64,000 bases of DNA, taken from contig OX352763.1 of NCBI GenBank assembly GCA_947095585.1, forward strand, positions 107,487,908-107,551,907, given 5' to 3'. The stretch is from Nephrocerus scutellatus (lineage: Eukaryota > Arthropoda > Insecta > Diptera > Pipunculidae). Positions 23,062-34,767 of this stretch are shown here, one piece after another. A program made the position numbers and the translations under genes. Every line of letters begins with the position of its first letter. Within the stretch, counting starts at the first letter, position 1. The notes beneath the pieces are model-generated. The model saw only the letters and a program-made list of their open reading frames with translations. It made no database searches and had not been told where the DNA came from.

Positions 23062-23660
23062 TCAGACACAAAACACACATAATTGACATCCAGCAAGTCC
23101 AAAATGGCATTGGCACAAATATGACACTAAGATTGTGTTATATGATTAATAAGCTCGACAGATCGATGCGGTACAAAGCATCTGGCAAACATTCGCGTTG
23201 TGCGTATTATATTTTTGCACTCAAATTGAAAGACCTAAAATTTAATGCAAATTGAGAAGCATTCCTTGACAATTGTTACTCTCGAATGTTTGTCGGATAT
23301 TCGTGGGAGGTGGAACCGTGAAAAAGATTTTTGGTGTTTCTGGAATTCAAACCGCGAACCTCCTGCTTATTAGTCCAAGGCTCTAAACACTAGAGCCACA
23401 GCGCCCACTGTGTTAGATGATTATAATGTCAAACTTGGAAAAGAGAACATCTTTGGTAACACTGTCGGAAATCATTGCCTACACGATTCCTTTTCTGGCA
23501 ACGGACTTGGGCCGACTGACATTTCTGTGGGAATAAATGTCGCTGAAGACGGGATGTAGGACTTGGTCTTCAGATCAACACACCGTCAAATAAATTGATC
23601 ACGTCGATCGTCGATCTTCACAACACATTCCTCCAGTATTCTAAATATCCTCACTTTACG
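23062..23660 (+). mobile_element. RTE-like LINE endonuclease fragment, split by a SINE
   Basis: Left part: DIQQVQNG (23088) and KYDTKIVL (23118-23140). It is interrupted by the SINE at 23149-23408. Right part: DDYNVKLGKENIFGNTVGNH (23417-23476), then LHDSFSGNGLGPTDISVG. Joined, these give the endonuclease GDFNAKVG-type catalytic block. It continues directly from the preceding LINE debris. Confidence 0.75.
23149..23408 (-). mobile_element. tRNA-derived SINE (member d), inside an RTE-like endonuclease
   Basis: Minus-strand copy with 5' end GTGGGCGCTGTGGCTCTAGTG at the right and B box GGTTTGAATTCCAG; tail at the left. Target-site duplication: TGTGTTATATGATTA at 23134-23148 versus TGTGTTAGATGATTA at 23409-23423 (14 of 15 identical). 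The duplicated bases belong to the LINE endonuclease frame. Confidence 0.88.
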
Positions 23661-25340
23661 AGAGGCCAGCCTTTATTCGGGTCAATACTTAATTGCAGCC
23701 AATTTGCGAATATGGATATTCAAAACGTCACAGAAAATAAAACAAAGAACGATTGCAATCGTAAGACACTGCTCGATTCTTCGCCGAATGTATGTCGCGT
23801 AACCTCTCGAGAAAGTCTGCATTAAATGCTAAGGACAAGTCTACATATCCACATGACAGGAGACCCACTCAACTATCTTCAATACCGCGTGAACGGCTGA
23901 AGCCACTCATTAACAAGCTTATTGGCCCTCGCCAGTGCGAGGACATATTTTCAGGAAACTATTTAGTTTCAAGCTCTCGACAGGTTTATTCACCAATTGC
24001 CACCATCGCGTTAAAACACCTCCCGGTCGATATCATACGAAAATACTACGTTATTTTTAATAACTAGCTTCCCGAGTTGTTGGAAAACATAAAGGTTTTT
24101 TCAGTAACAAAAAAAGTAAAGATCCTTCTGATCCGACAAATTATAGGACAATTAATCTCTTGCCTAATATCAGGAAAGTTTTAGAAGTGGTTATTGGCAA
24201 GTCCATTTTGAACGTGTGCGACGAAAACCAATTTGGGTTCAAACAAAACCACTCGACAATTCACGCTGTCACCGAATTTTTCTCAGATGTCAACTGGCAT
24301 CTGAACGATAAGATTAATACGGCTGTCTGTCTAGTGGATCTCCAAAAATCCTTTCACACGGTTTGGATTGACGCTCTTATTCATAAAATTATAAGATATG
24401 GGTAACGGTGCCACTTCTGTTTAATATATTTATGCCCGAAGTGCTGAAGGATATGGATGCGTCCCTTGCTTATGCTGAAGATATTATAATGTACGAACAC
24501 GGCTCGAGAATCGAATAAATTCAAAGAAATTTGCAAATCAAAATCGATTAAATTCGGGGATTCGGGCTTCAAAATGCGAAGTTATACTGTTTCGCACCTG
24601 TCTAAGACGCGTAAATAACGATCTTCCACGCAATTGGAAAAACTTACAGATAACTGGTGCAAATGGCTTTTAAAATCCAACAAAGACGGTCGTTCGGAAT
24701 TTGGGTGTTTATTTGTATACATTCTTGTATTACAATGAACACGTAATTACCGCTGTGAAAAAAGGTAGAGCTGCTTTTATGGCACTGAAAAAAGCCATAT
24801 GAGATGGGAGGTGAAGGTCCTTTGCTACCAGGCATTCGTAAGACCAATTTTAACGTATGCGTGTCCAATATGGTGAAACATCAAAGCCTTATTCTTGATC
24901 TACCATTTCGCTCGGTCAGCCTCTATTGCAAACGACTTCATTTCGGGAGCCTTCTATCCAAATCCTCTGTACTTCGAGAGAGCACTGGAGAATGGATTGA
25001 TACCACCGGAGGCTTTTTTTTTATCTGGATGCACTGGGCTATTTGTCGGACTCGTACAACGTACCCGTGATATACCATATTGCTACAAGGGCAACGGACA
25101 AAAGCATTCAACATACATCGATGAGTTTGGGTAGTTGGGATGCTAACTGGAGATACTGTAGTTACGTGCCTTAACGGGACATTACGCAAGCTAATCTAAA
25201 CCAAAATTGGTGGCTCGACTGGGGTGTGGCCGGCATTCAACCCTAACGATAAGCGCTGGTAGCATCACCTGCTATTCTGTGCAATAAGCCTCGCAGGGCG
25301 CCAGATGTACTGGGAGCAAGTTATGTAATGGGGAATTATT
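23661..25340 (+). mobile_element. Jockey/CR1-like LINE, RT and C-terminal remains
   Basis: RT blocks: KSKDPSDPTNYRTINLLPNI (24113-24172), RKVLEVVIGKSILNVCDENQ (24172), FGFKQNHSTIHAVTEFFSDV (24235), NTAVCLVDLQKSFHTVWIDA (24316, LVDLQKSF holding the first RT Asp), a deletion, then SLAYAEDIIMYEHGSR (24460-24500, AYAED in place of YADD). The C-terminal end reads NPLYFERALENGLIPPEAFF (24963-25020) and YNVPVIYHIA (25048-25080), typical of insect Jockey-like polyprotein ends, and fades near 25340. Frames at 23595-24067 upstream may be its linker. Confidence 0.7.
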
Positions 25341-28020
25341 ATCTTAGTTTTAGGTTTGTTTTGTATTTATGTCCGTTAACTAGTTTTAAGTAAAATTAAG
25401 TAGTGTTTAAGTAATAAAAAAATGTGTTCTTTATGGTTTTACATCCATTTTCCTTAAAATTAGAATGCAAAAGTTTTTTTAAAAAAACTGTATTGTTAGT
25501 AAAAAAAATCGTCTATAATGGGAAGCGCTATCAGGTCGTTTATAATAGTATACTAATATAGCGTGTAAGGTTCTTTATTTTCTTACTAATCAAAGTTGTA
25601 TATACCGAGTCAGAATTTCAGTAGTAATCTTTATAAATAAAAATTAAATGCTGTTCGTTTGTAAGCGCATAACTTGAAAAGGGCTGGACCGATTTTGCTA
25701 AAATTTTTTCTAAATAATCGAATAAGTTCGAGTAAAGTTTTTACGGAAAGAAAGATTGAAAAAGTTGCCGGAAAATTGAGAAATTTGAGAAAAACTGAAA
25801 GTGCTTTTTTCCATGTATGAATTTGTATCAACTCGCGACCATAACTCACGATTCGAACGATGGATTTGCGAAATTCTTTTTTTAGTTTAGTTATTAGTTA
25901 TTCTTATTTACACAGACAGTAAGTGTGAAGTAATTTTTGTTGTATTACTCGATTATAGGCTATAGAAAATGTAAAATGTTAATGTAAGTAAGAGTTAATG
26001 TAATAAGAGGAGAGTGAAGCTAGTTTTTAATAATTTTTAAACGTTGCTCGTTTGTAAACTTTACTATGATAAAAATGTAAGCCTTGGTTGATATTTTTAC
26101 ATTGGCAGTTAATAAAAAAAGTGTATGCTTTTGTATTAAGATACAATAATATTGTTATGTCCCTATTGAAAAACTCTTTACATACATAACGTTAAATGGT
26201 TTTAATTCTTTTCAAGCAAGTTTCTTATTAGTAACCAGTGAAATACAGTAGATGAAGGTTACTATCACAACTCCATGTTTAATCAATATCTGATGGATCA
26301 TTTAAATGATATACTACAATGCGCAAACAGCGATAAATTACTGACAAAACAACAAAACATCTCCTCTCAATTATTGTAAATATTTGCACAAACATTTTGA
26401 GGAACTGTGATTTGATTTCTCACATGAAAATGAACCAAAATCAAGGATATCTGTCGGGTATTGATGGAGTTTTCTGAGAAATGTTTGAGTATTGTATGTA
26501 TTTCTGTGCAGGATGAATTGAGTCATTCTGCACAGTCTTCTTGACCTATTAATAAAAGTAATAAAGCAGAGCGTACAGTACAATACCAGTGCACAAACAC
26601 ACACACACCACACACACGAAAACAGAAATTGACAATGCATTCGACCGATCGAACAAACAACGAGTATATTGTTGTTGTATATAAACTTACGACGGCAACT
26701 ATATACAACCCCAACAATCATGGTCTCTTTGCACGCTCGGTATCCTGAAATGTATGCAATTTTATTTTTATTTTTTTATTCGTAAGGATATATGTATGTC
26801 CACCCTCTCTGCCACCCTATGTTATATACTTTTGATTGGCTCGGTCAACCTTCCATTTTCAAAAGGAGAAGTGCAACGCTGGAAAATCAATAAAATTACC
26901 CATTAAGTTCAGGTTGTTGCTGCGCTAACGCCTGACGAGAGAAATAGAAATGTTAGTGGGTCGGTTTAGTAGAGTGCTCCACTATCCTCACGCCAATCAC
27001 TAACTATAGGACTTGTATGTACACACAAATAGAAGGCACACAGTAATGCGATGCGGTGTGGTTAGCTCTCGTCAGTAATTCAAATTACCGGCACAAAATG
27101 GGGTGAAATGTGTTTACCTTATGACACTGGCGTTTTCGGATGACCGTCCGACCGACCGACTAATCGACCGTATAAGCAAAAGAAAGGCAAAGTGAAATCA
27201 ACCGCTTGCCTTAGTCATAGACTCTATATTATTATTCTTGTTGCATCGCCCAACCACCCAATTTTCGTGTGCTGTGCTGTGCTGTGCTGTCAATCCCACG
27301 AGGTTTTTTTTAATCTGGGTCAACTATGGCGACTATAGATGCGGCCATACGTACTAGTGTAAGTATATAAATGATTGTAGAGTAAGGAAGTAGGCCGATG
27401 TGGACATGACTTTGCTGGCGCCGTACGAATTGACTTACATATAAACGCACACATAATATACATACATGCTGTGTTACTTAGACAGGCTATTATGTATTAG
27501 TCGAATAAATTTTTCGTTAAATTTTCATACCAGAAACCCTTATGGTTTTGTTTTTGTGCAACTTTAAAAGGTCTTACTCTTATCATATAGATTAATGCAT
27601 TAAAAAAGTGTAGGTAGGCTTCCAAGCGTACGATTTAACCCAAATTGTCCCAAAAAAAATTTGCGCTCACGCAAAAGATGCATGCATCTGCATTTGATGG
27701 CGGATGGTTGTTTCGGATTATGCTTGTTTCTCTCTTATAATTATGTAACTGATCGGTTTCTTACAATTGAGTTTTTTTTTTAATAATTGATGGTCCAGAA
27801 ATAACTCTCAACAAAGGAAAACAGTCAAACAGCTGACATTAATTTTAAAATATCAGTACAGTTCAGATAGTTTAGTGCACTCAACATCAGCCGGGAAGTA
27901 CGGCGATCAAAGTGTTACTAACTTCACAATGCTGTATCTGCAAAATGGCTGATGACAGCGCGCTCATATTTTAAAAAACGATAGTCTGTTTCGTATCGAT
28001 AAACGTCATATTTGAAAGAA
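25341..28020. other. AT-rich intron with simple repeats
   Basis: 25625-25860 looks like a dispersed element start (AAGCGCATAACTTGAAAAGGGCTGGACCGATTTTG style), a motif common in insect non-autonomous repeats. Other items: CA-rich run at 26590-26620, ACCG/GACC repeats at 27140-27172, and four GCTGT pentamers at 27271-27292. No gene supported; the minus frame at 26371-26721 has no motif. Confidence 0.5.
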
Positions 28021-28029
28021 AGATTCAAA

Positions 28030-28335
28030 ATGGAAATCAAACGTAGCAGTTTGGTTGTAGTGTTTTTGGGTGAAAAACCACAACAATCTTTTATCGAACA
28101 GCATTTGAGTGTGAATAAAATATTTGTGTATCGGATCATCACACGTTAGAACGATACTGGTAGCATCGCAAAACGCCGAAGAGGTGGACTTTCAAAACAC
28201 CAACTTCGCACGAAATCGTTCGTAAAGTGAAGACACGAATTAAGCGAAACTAGCGACAAAGTACGCAAAAATTGGCAATAAAATTACAGTCGTTGATGCA
28301 TGTAGCGTCATCTTGAAGAAATGCTCTTCTATTGG
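28030..28335 (+). mobile_element. Tc1/mariner transposase N-terminal fragment
   Basis: Frame from ATG at 28030: MEIKRSSLVVVFLGEKPQQS, then EQHLSVNKIFVYRIITR, a stop, then NDTGSIAKRRRGGLSKHQLR. This follows the helix-turn-helix and GRPR-like pattern that opens Tc1/mariner transposases (start, second HTH, basic linker). The catalytic domain is absent. A decayed fragment, identification moderate. Confidence 0.5.
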
Positions 28336-28439
28336 GAAGGCATTAGATGTGCTAATGATCCAGCAACACCAAGGTGGATTCATTAAATTGAACTCGCTAG
28401 AGAGATGGCGACTTAAACATGCTTTAGGATAGAAAGAGT

Positions 28440-30760
28440 GCTCTTGTATTAGCCAAAGCCGCCCTTCTACTTCAACATCCAGGGAGGATTAAAGAGCACC
28501 ATCAGGGTTTTACAGGCGAACCTGCACCGCGCGTCTGCTACCTACAGCAAGTGGTTCGCCGAAGAATATATAACCCTTATTCTCATCCAAGAGCTTTGGG
28601 TTATAGCGGACAGATAAAAGGTCTACGAAACGGGACAAGTAAGTTGATCTGCAAATGCGGGGAGCCAGTACCAAGGGTGGCCTGCTTAATCGGGACGAAC
28701 ATTAACTTTCTTTCTATTCCAGAATTCATAACGACAGACCTGGTGTCCCTGCTGATTGAAGTTTCGACCGAGAGGAGAACACAGAACATCATGGGTGCTT
28801 CAGCATATTACCACGGCGTCGAAGACAACAGCCATTAGAGATCCAGGAGCTGATAGAGTACTGCCGGAACAGAAACATCCAGTGCCTTATAGAACGTGAT
28901 GCAAATGCACATCATGAGGTCTGGAGCAGCAGCGACATCAATAGAAGGGGTGAGTGTCTTTTACTCTTATTAGTAGTAATGTAGATATACTAAATAAAGA
29001 ATTCAAACCTATCTTTACAAATGGTACTTGACCTCACTCTCGCCAGTCTCTTTATATTCAACTTTATTGAAAACTGGCATGTTTCCGACGAAGCCTCGCT
29101 TTCAGACCATCAAAACATCAGGTTTAACCTTCCTGGCAAACTGACACATGCACCTATGATTCAAAGTCCACGGACTGGACTCTGTATCGAAGACTTGTCC
29201 TCTCTTAAAGTAGATATTCTTGTCACATCTATTAGGTCCACAGGGGAGTTAGATGAGGCAGCATATTAACTTAATGATATCTTGCTCTCTTTCTATTATG
29301 ACAACTGTGTCCCTAAAACCAGCTTGTGTAAACGAAAGGTTCCCTGCTGAAACGACCAGCTGGCTAATCTTAGGAAGAAAGTCAGAAAACTCTTCAACTC
29401 TGCAAAACGCACGAAATAGGCTCGCTCTTACAGAATTAAGACGATCCAAGCGTGCCACAAGGAGAAAATGCTGCGAAAACATTGTCGAAATGCCATTAGC
29501 TGCACGAATTCATAAAGGATTAGTTCAGGATCAGACAAACTGTCTAGGTTTATTAAAAAAGGACGATGGCACCTAAACGTCGGACCGTAAAAATATACTC
29601 AGTAACCTACTCCAGGTTCACTTTCCAGGTTCGTCTACTCGTGCACCATGCACGTACCCGAACTCATCTAACTAAAGGGTCTGTACTACTAAATATAAGG
29701 GCAAATAGTGAATCCGGTAATATCTTCAGTCCAGATAAGGTTAATTGGACAGTAGGCTCTCTTAAACCTTTCAAAGATCGCGGCGGTTATGAAATCTTTT
29801 CAGTGCTTCTATAGAACGCAGTCGATCTCATCCTACCGGGTATGATTGCTTTATTAAGAGCCAGCTACAACTGAGGGTACATTCCAACTATCTGGAGACA
29901 GATAAATGTGATATTTATCCCCAAACCGGTCAATAGGCCTACTGAGCTGCCTATATCATACAGACCTATAAATCTAATATCATTTATCCTCAAAACCATG
30001 GAGAGACTTATTGATGTTCATATTATAGGCCCGTTAGAATTGATTACCCCTCTGCACTCAAGTTCTCAGTTCACGTACAGGATAGGCAAAAGCACAGAAG
30101 GTGTACTTTACTATCATGTAAATAACATAGAAGGATCTTTTCGTTACAAGTAAGTTGCCCTTTGTTCTTCCTTTGCACTTTCAATAACAGTGGCCACGAC
30201 TCTTTTGCAGGGGCAATCAGTAGCAGGGCTATCGAAGACTCGACCAATCATTGGATAAGGGCCATGCTTGAAAGTGAAGATATTATTTCCTCCTCGGAAG
30301 GAGTGTCTGTGTCTGTGACTACAGTTAAGGGATGTCCACAAGGAGGAATGTTTTCACTCCTTCTATGGTAACCACTATCACTAGTGTCATGCAAGGTGTG
30401 GTATAAATCCATTAATCCGTGCAAAACCGTTCTAGTACCTTTCAAGAAAAGAAGACTGGTCGATTTGGGAGCTATCATCATCAAAGACATCACGTTAGAT
30501 TATGCCAGTAAGTTTAAGGTCATCCTTGATAAACGGCTTAACTAGAATTCTCATATCAAGTCCGCCATCGAACGCTCCACTTTGGCCTTGTGGGCCAGTA
30601 GACGCCAATACGACATAACTTATCGTCTAAATGCTAAAATGGTACATTAGATGTAAACAATAATGGTGAGACGTATTATAACGTACGCGACGGTGGTAAA
30701 AGTTCTTGAACGGACATTGGCAACTAAGCTTTAGAAGCTGCAGAAAGCTAGTTACTAATC
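28440..30760 (+). mobile_element. RNase-H-class (LOA/I-like) LINE, endonuclease and RT remains
   Basis: Endonuclease: RVACLIGTNINFLSIPEFIT (28676), CLIERDANAHHEVWSSSDIN (about 28880-28940, DANAHH catalytic block), LDLTLASLFIFNFIENWHVS (29024), SLSDHQNIRFNL (29095, SDHQ catalytic block). Linker: NLRKKVRKLFNSAKRTK-like sequence (29360-29415). RT: IFIPKPVNRPTELPISYRPI (29910), LISFILKTMERLIDVHIIGP (29972), IGKSTEGVLYYHVNNIEGSF (30081). Then VSVTTVKGCPQGGMFSLLLW (30311-30371), the PQGG block. Rearranged after 30400, with SAKFKVIL-like sequence at 30510. Antisense to para. Confidence 0.8.
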
Positions 30761-30784
30761 AAGCCTTATCAATTCCATACGCGT

Positions 30785-31430
30785 TCATTTTCTACATAAG
30801 AGCTTGATGTCAGACTCAGTCAAATACCTTGGAAATATCGAGTCCAACCACTTCTATTTCACCAAATTTGTGAATAGACTGGTTCCACTTTTCAGTGAAA
30901 TATGCCATCCAACCAACCAACCATACTGCTGGTCGCTAAGAATTTCGTGTGATTCAAGGTATTGTTGATCAGCATTTCCATGACCTAAGAAAGAATGGAT
31001 GTTAGTGCTATTGGTCGGTTCAAGGAAAGAGATGACGGTTCGCCTTTTTTCCAATTCCTTGGGACGCCTCTAGAAGAATAAGAGAAGTAAAAAAGTCTGC
31101 ACAGTGGCAATTTCAACGTTGAAGAACACCTCTTCAAAACTATAGCGGGAATACCAACAGGCCCAGCAGATTTATGAATGTTGAGATCATTTAATACTCT
31201 AGCCACTTGACGAGTACAAATGTAAATCAGTCCCATAGAGGATTCGACTCTTGTAAGTAAGCAAGCAGATTGGCCTTTTCTATAGACGTGATAGTTGGAA
31301 TGTCATTGTGAATGAGTGTTGGAATTAAAGAGGAGGCAGTATTTTTAATTCGTTTCACGAATGACCAAGAAATTTTACTTCCTTTTGGGCATTGAAGAAT
31401 TTTTTGTCTCAGTTTCTGGTCATTGGGCAA
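30785..31430 (-). mobile_element. CR1/Jockey-like LINE RT fragment (same family as 17680-18760)
   Basis: Minus-strand linker KLRQKILQCPKGSKISWSFV and ASSLIPTLIHNDIPTITSIE (31420-31270) runs into MGLIYICTRQVARVLNDLNI, HKSAGPVGIPAIVLKRCSST (31236-31130), KGEPSSLSLNRPIALTSILS (31045-30985) and a truncated RT near 30850. The matching block in the other copy allows alignment base by base. Sense to para. Confidence 0.72.
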
Positions 31431-31439
31431 TGTCTTCGT

Positions 31440-32095
31440 ACTTTAGCGGCCTAGAATGGGCTACTGGTGCTGGTACTCTTCGTATTAGTGGCTTGTTCTT
31501 ACAACGTTTTACCGCTGGATAGCCTAAAATATTTATTCTAGGTGGCCTTGGACTGCTTGGTGGTGATTGCCGTATGGTCCTAGTAGTAAATGATGTGTTT
31601 TGAGGTTCCGGACGAATGTGCTGCCAGGATCTGCTTTGCAATCGCCCAGGCACTCATATCTGAACGAACCGAGATCATTGATACTTAATCTCACCAAGAT
31701 TGCCTTTGGTACCACAGGAGTTGTCGCGCCCAACGGACCGGATTGACCGGTCTATGGACAACTATGGATGCGGACCCAGTTTGTTCTGGGGATATAATGT
31801 GGGGGCTGTGGTTTACTACCCATGTGCGGGTAGAGCATAATATTGGTAGCATCAGAGGGTCACTGGGGTTACCAATCATGGTAAATCAGTAGACCGGCTG
31901 ATGTTACCAGTACGGTAGTTGCTCGGCGAGGAGTTACGCATCATACAACCGGTTGCCGTCATCCCTTAAATCGGCATGGGTGTAAGATAGGCTCAGCTTC
32001 TACCAGTAAGTTAATACTGGTACATCTGTTGATGGCCGACAATTGTCGTACAATTCATGTCCGAAGAGGACCGTGGGGTTTTGCACTTTTGCAGG
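31440..32095 (-). repeat. Dispersed repeat R1 (copy 2)
   Basis: On the minus strand it runs from CCACGGTCCTCTTCGGACAT (32080) through AGATGTACCAGTATTAA, CATGGGTAGTAAACC, TTGGTGAGATTAAG, GAGTGCCTGGGCGATTGCAA, CTGGCAGCACATTCGTCCGG, to CTAAAGTACGAAGACATTGC (31440-31420). It aligns along its length with 37558-38135 and 56430-57080. Here it is sandwiched between a LINE endonuclease (right) and the RT linker (left). It has no long reading frame. Confidence 0.7.
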
Positions 32096-32185
32096 TACCT
32101 ACGATAATCCATAATACAGTTATCTGTGATCGCATTAGATATGGCATCCACACAACTATTGGCATTAAGTGGCCAGTTAATATTC

Positions 32186-32880
32186 CTAAAGAAATTGTTG
32201 ACGCCGTACCAGTCGGCTTTCTCGTGTAACCATAGTTTCTTTTATGGGGTTTTTTTTAGCTGCTTGGTTCGACAACAAGAAATTTGCTGATACTACACAA
32301 TGGTCTGAAAAGCCTATAGGTGATGATACACTGACGGTGTATTTGTTAGGATGAGAAGTAAGAAACAAGTCAAAGCTATTTTCGTTATGACCTACAATGT
32401 CTGGAATCCGAGTGGGCTCATTCACAAGCTGAGTGAAATTTTTAAAATAAGCAAATAATATAACATCCTTTCTTTGCGGTGTTGTTAAGCATGAATGGCC
32501 AATTCTAGATATAGAGCCAGGCAGTACAAGTTGATACGCTATCTAAACTTCTGTATATGAAGCAGTAGTGGATGTTATGCTTACGCACTTTGACTTTGAT
32601 CCAAATGAAAATAAATTCCGCGTTGGAACAATGGTTGTGCTTGAGTTTTATAAGCAACATCAGTACGTACATAAAAGGCGAGACTGCGGTGGGGAAAAAT
32701 ACTGGCACCAAGTTGTAACTTAGGCCAACTAAAATCCAAAACGTCGGAATCAGCATTAACCTGGGTTTCTGTTAGTGCCAGAATAGCAGGTTTGGGGTCT
32801 GCTAAATGGACGCACGTGGCCGCGAGAATCGATCTAAGCCCACGAATGTTGCACACATCAACCTGATTTGTTTAGAAGGA
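32186..32880 (-). mobile_element. CR1/Jockey-like LINE endonuclease fragment
   Basis: Minus-strand reading: MCNIRGLRSILAATCVHLAD (32856), KPAILALTETQVNADSDVLD, FYVRTDVAYKTQAQPLF, then in other frames FIYRSLDSV and NEPTRIPDIVGHNENSFDLF (32425), LTSHPNKYTVSVSSPIGFSD, HCVVSANF. The TETQ and SDH blocks hold endonuclease catalytic residues. It probably belongs to the same element as the RT at 30785-31430, separated by the R1 repeat. Confidence 0.75.
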
Positions 32881-33470
32881 AAATTTATTTGAGTATTTTT
32901 TTTTTTAAATCTGAACTAAGAATTCTGTCAACATTGGACTTTTAAATGTGAAATAAAGCTCGTATTCCTTTTTTGAACAGCTTTTGACGATTTGCCATTG
33001 CATTTGGATGCTATGTCTACTTTTTGGGGTGATTAGTGATTTCATTTTGGGTTTTGTCATCATTCCTTTCCTTTACTTTTGGGCGACATGTTCATTTTTT
33101 GGGCGTTATGACATTTATTAATGTTCTCGGCGCTATTTCGGGTCGCTAGTACTTTTCAACATAATGAACAGACAAAAGGGGATAACGCCCAAACTTTAAG
33201 AAATATCGCCAAAAAATGCCGTCAACAAAAAATTTTTCAGGGATTTCTTGAGCGTTATGTCGACGCAATATACACCGCGTTGCATCCCGAATCTAACTGC
33301 TAGTGATGAGCAAACGCAAGACCAAGACCATTTCATCTCGGAATTTCCCTTTGGGCGTTAGTACCTACCTTGGAGAGTACCTGCAGAAATATTACAACCT
33401 ATGTTTTATTTGTTTTACTTCAATAGTATAAAGTTACTCGTTCATTCATTACATTTTTGATTCTAATATA
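32881..33470. other. Intron DNA, no recognised element
   Basis: No gene supported. The plus frame at 33121-33303 (QTLRNIAKKCRQQKIFQGFL) has no recognisable family. Confidence 0.4.
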
Positions 33471-34767
33471 AAGGGTCCGCCATCTAAAGTTTTTTAACTA
33501 GTGCTTATTTCGTGAATGGTAACACTTAGCTCATGTCTGATTTGACAGATAATTAGTTGTATCCTTCCGCTGAACGCATATGGTTGTGTATACGCTTGAA
33601 CAACGCTGGGAAATATTGCGACATTACTTTGAAAATCATGGTAATGTTGCAGAATGTGTGCGAAAATTGCGTACGGATTTTGGAAGAAGATAAGCACCGT
33701 CAGCTCCGTATGTTCGTTATCTTGTGAAAAAAGTGAAAGAAACTGGCATCATCATCGATAAACCAAAGCGTGAAAAGCCAAAAACAGTGCGTACACCCGA
33801 GAATATTGATGCTGTGGCAGAAAGTGTGCGTGAAGTGCCATCAACATCAATTCACCGTCGTTCTCAACAATTGAACATTTCGGAGACATCATTGAGACGA
33901 ATTTTGCATAAAGACCTTGGTATGACGCCATACAAAGTCCAATTGGTTCAGGAGTTGAAGCCAACTGACCATCCAATGCGTTTTCGATTCGCTGAGTGGG
34001 CCTGCGATCGACTTACAGAAGATGCCGATTTTGCCAAAAAAATCATCTTTTCGGATGAAGCTCATTTTGATCTTGGCGGGTATGTGAACAAGCAAAATTG
34101 TCGCATTTGGGGCACAGAAAACCCGCACGCATACATTGAAAAGCCGGTACACCCAAAACGAGTCACTGTTTGGTGCGGATTTTGGTCCAGAGGCATAATT
34201 GGGCCATTTTTCTTCGAAAATGAGCAAGGAGTGGCCGTTACAGTCAATGGCGATCGTTATCGGGCCATGTTGAACGAATTTTTGTTCACAAAAATTGAAG
34301 AGGAGGATATTGGCAACATTTGGTTTCAACAGGACGGCGCTACGTGCCACACAGCCGAAGCTACACTCGATGTTTTGCGCCCTGTTTTTGAAGATCGCAT
34401 TATCAGCCGCAGAGCTGATGTCGTTTGGCCACCTCGGAGCTGCGATTTGACACCGTTGGACTATTATTTGTGGGGTGCCCTAAAAGATAAGTGTTACGCC
34501 GACAAGCCAGAGACAATTGACGCTTTAAAGGACAATATTCGTGAAGCCATTGGTGAAATACAGCTGCACACAATCGATAATGTGCTTAAAAATTGGACCG
34601 ATCGTGTAGGCTACTGCATGGCCAGCCGAGGCAGCCATTTGAATGAAATTATTTTCCATTATTAACCGGAAGGATTGTACTTTCAAATAAAAAAAAGAAA
34701 TTTGAGAAAATATTCAGTAGTTTTTTTTATAGCATTTTCAAAAAAAAAAGTTATTTGGCGGACCCTT
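33471..34767 (+). mobile_element. DD41D (rosa-like) mariner, complete with terminal inverted repeats
   Basis: The 1297-bp element starts AAGGGTCCGCCA and ends TGGCGGACCCTT, with the inverted repeat continuing imperfectly inward, and is flanked by TA on both sides (33469-33470, 34768-34769), the usual Tc1/mariner target. Its transposase gene fills most of the length. Spacing between the second and third catalytic Asp is 41 residues, which marks the rosa group first described in Ceratitis rosa. It lies in the intron between para exon j and exon 2, antisense to para. Confidence 0.93.
33580..34665 (+). pseudogene. Mariner transposase, full length with one in-frame stop
   Basis: From ATG at 33580 the frame gives 361 codons to the stop at 34663-34665, with one internal stop (TAA, 33691-33693, codon 38) inside the N-terminal helix-turn-helix region. 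Transposases cut and rejoin the element's ends. Visible domains: first HTH (LEQRWEILRHYF), second HTH (STSIHRRSQQLNISETSLRR), linker, then the DDD catalytic core with IIFSDEAHFDL (first Asp), WFQQDGATCHTA (second Asp) and DLTPLDYYLWG (third Asp in PLDYY). All three catalytic residues are present, and the usual length is about 340-360. The uninterrupted frame is 33724-34665. Codon 38 may have been Glu or another one-step neighbour of TAA. Confidence 0.93.

Noticed and set aside
26371..26721. 116-codon minus-strand frame with hydrophobic stretches
   Set aside because: It runs through CA repeats, no family motif or conserved start context is visible, and its frame is biased by low complexity.
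33752..34350. Minus-strand frames of 61-153 codons opposite the mariner transposase
   Set aside because: Shadow frames; the plus strand carries the DDD catalytic motifs.
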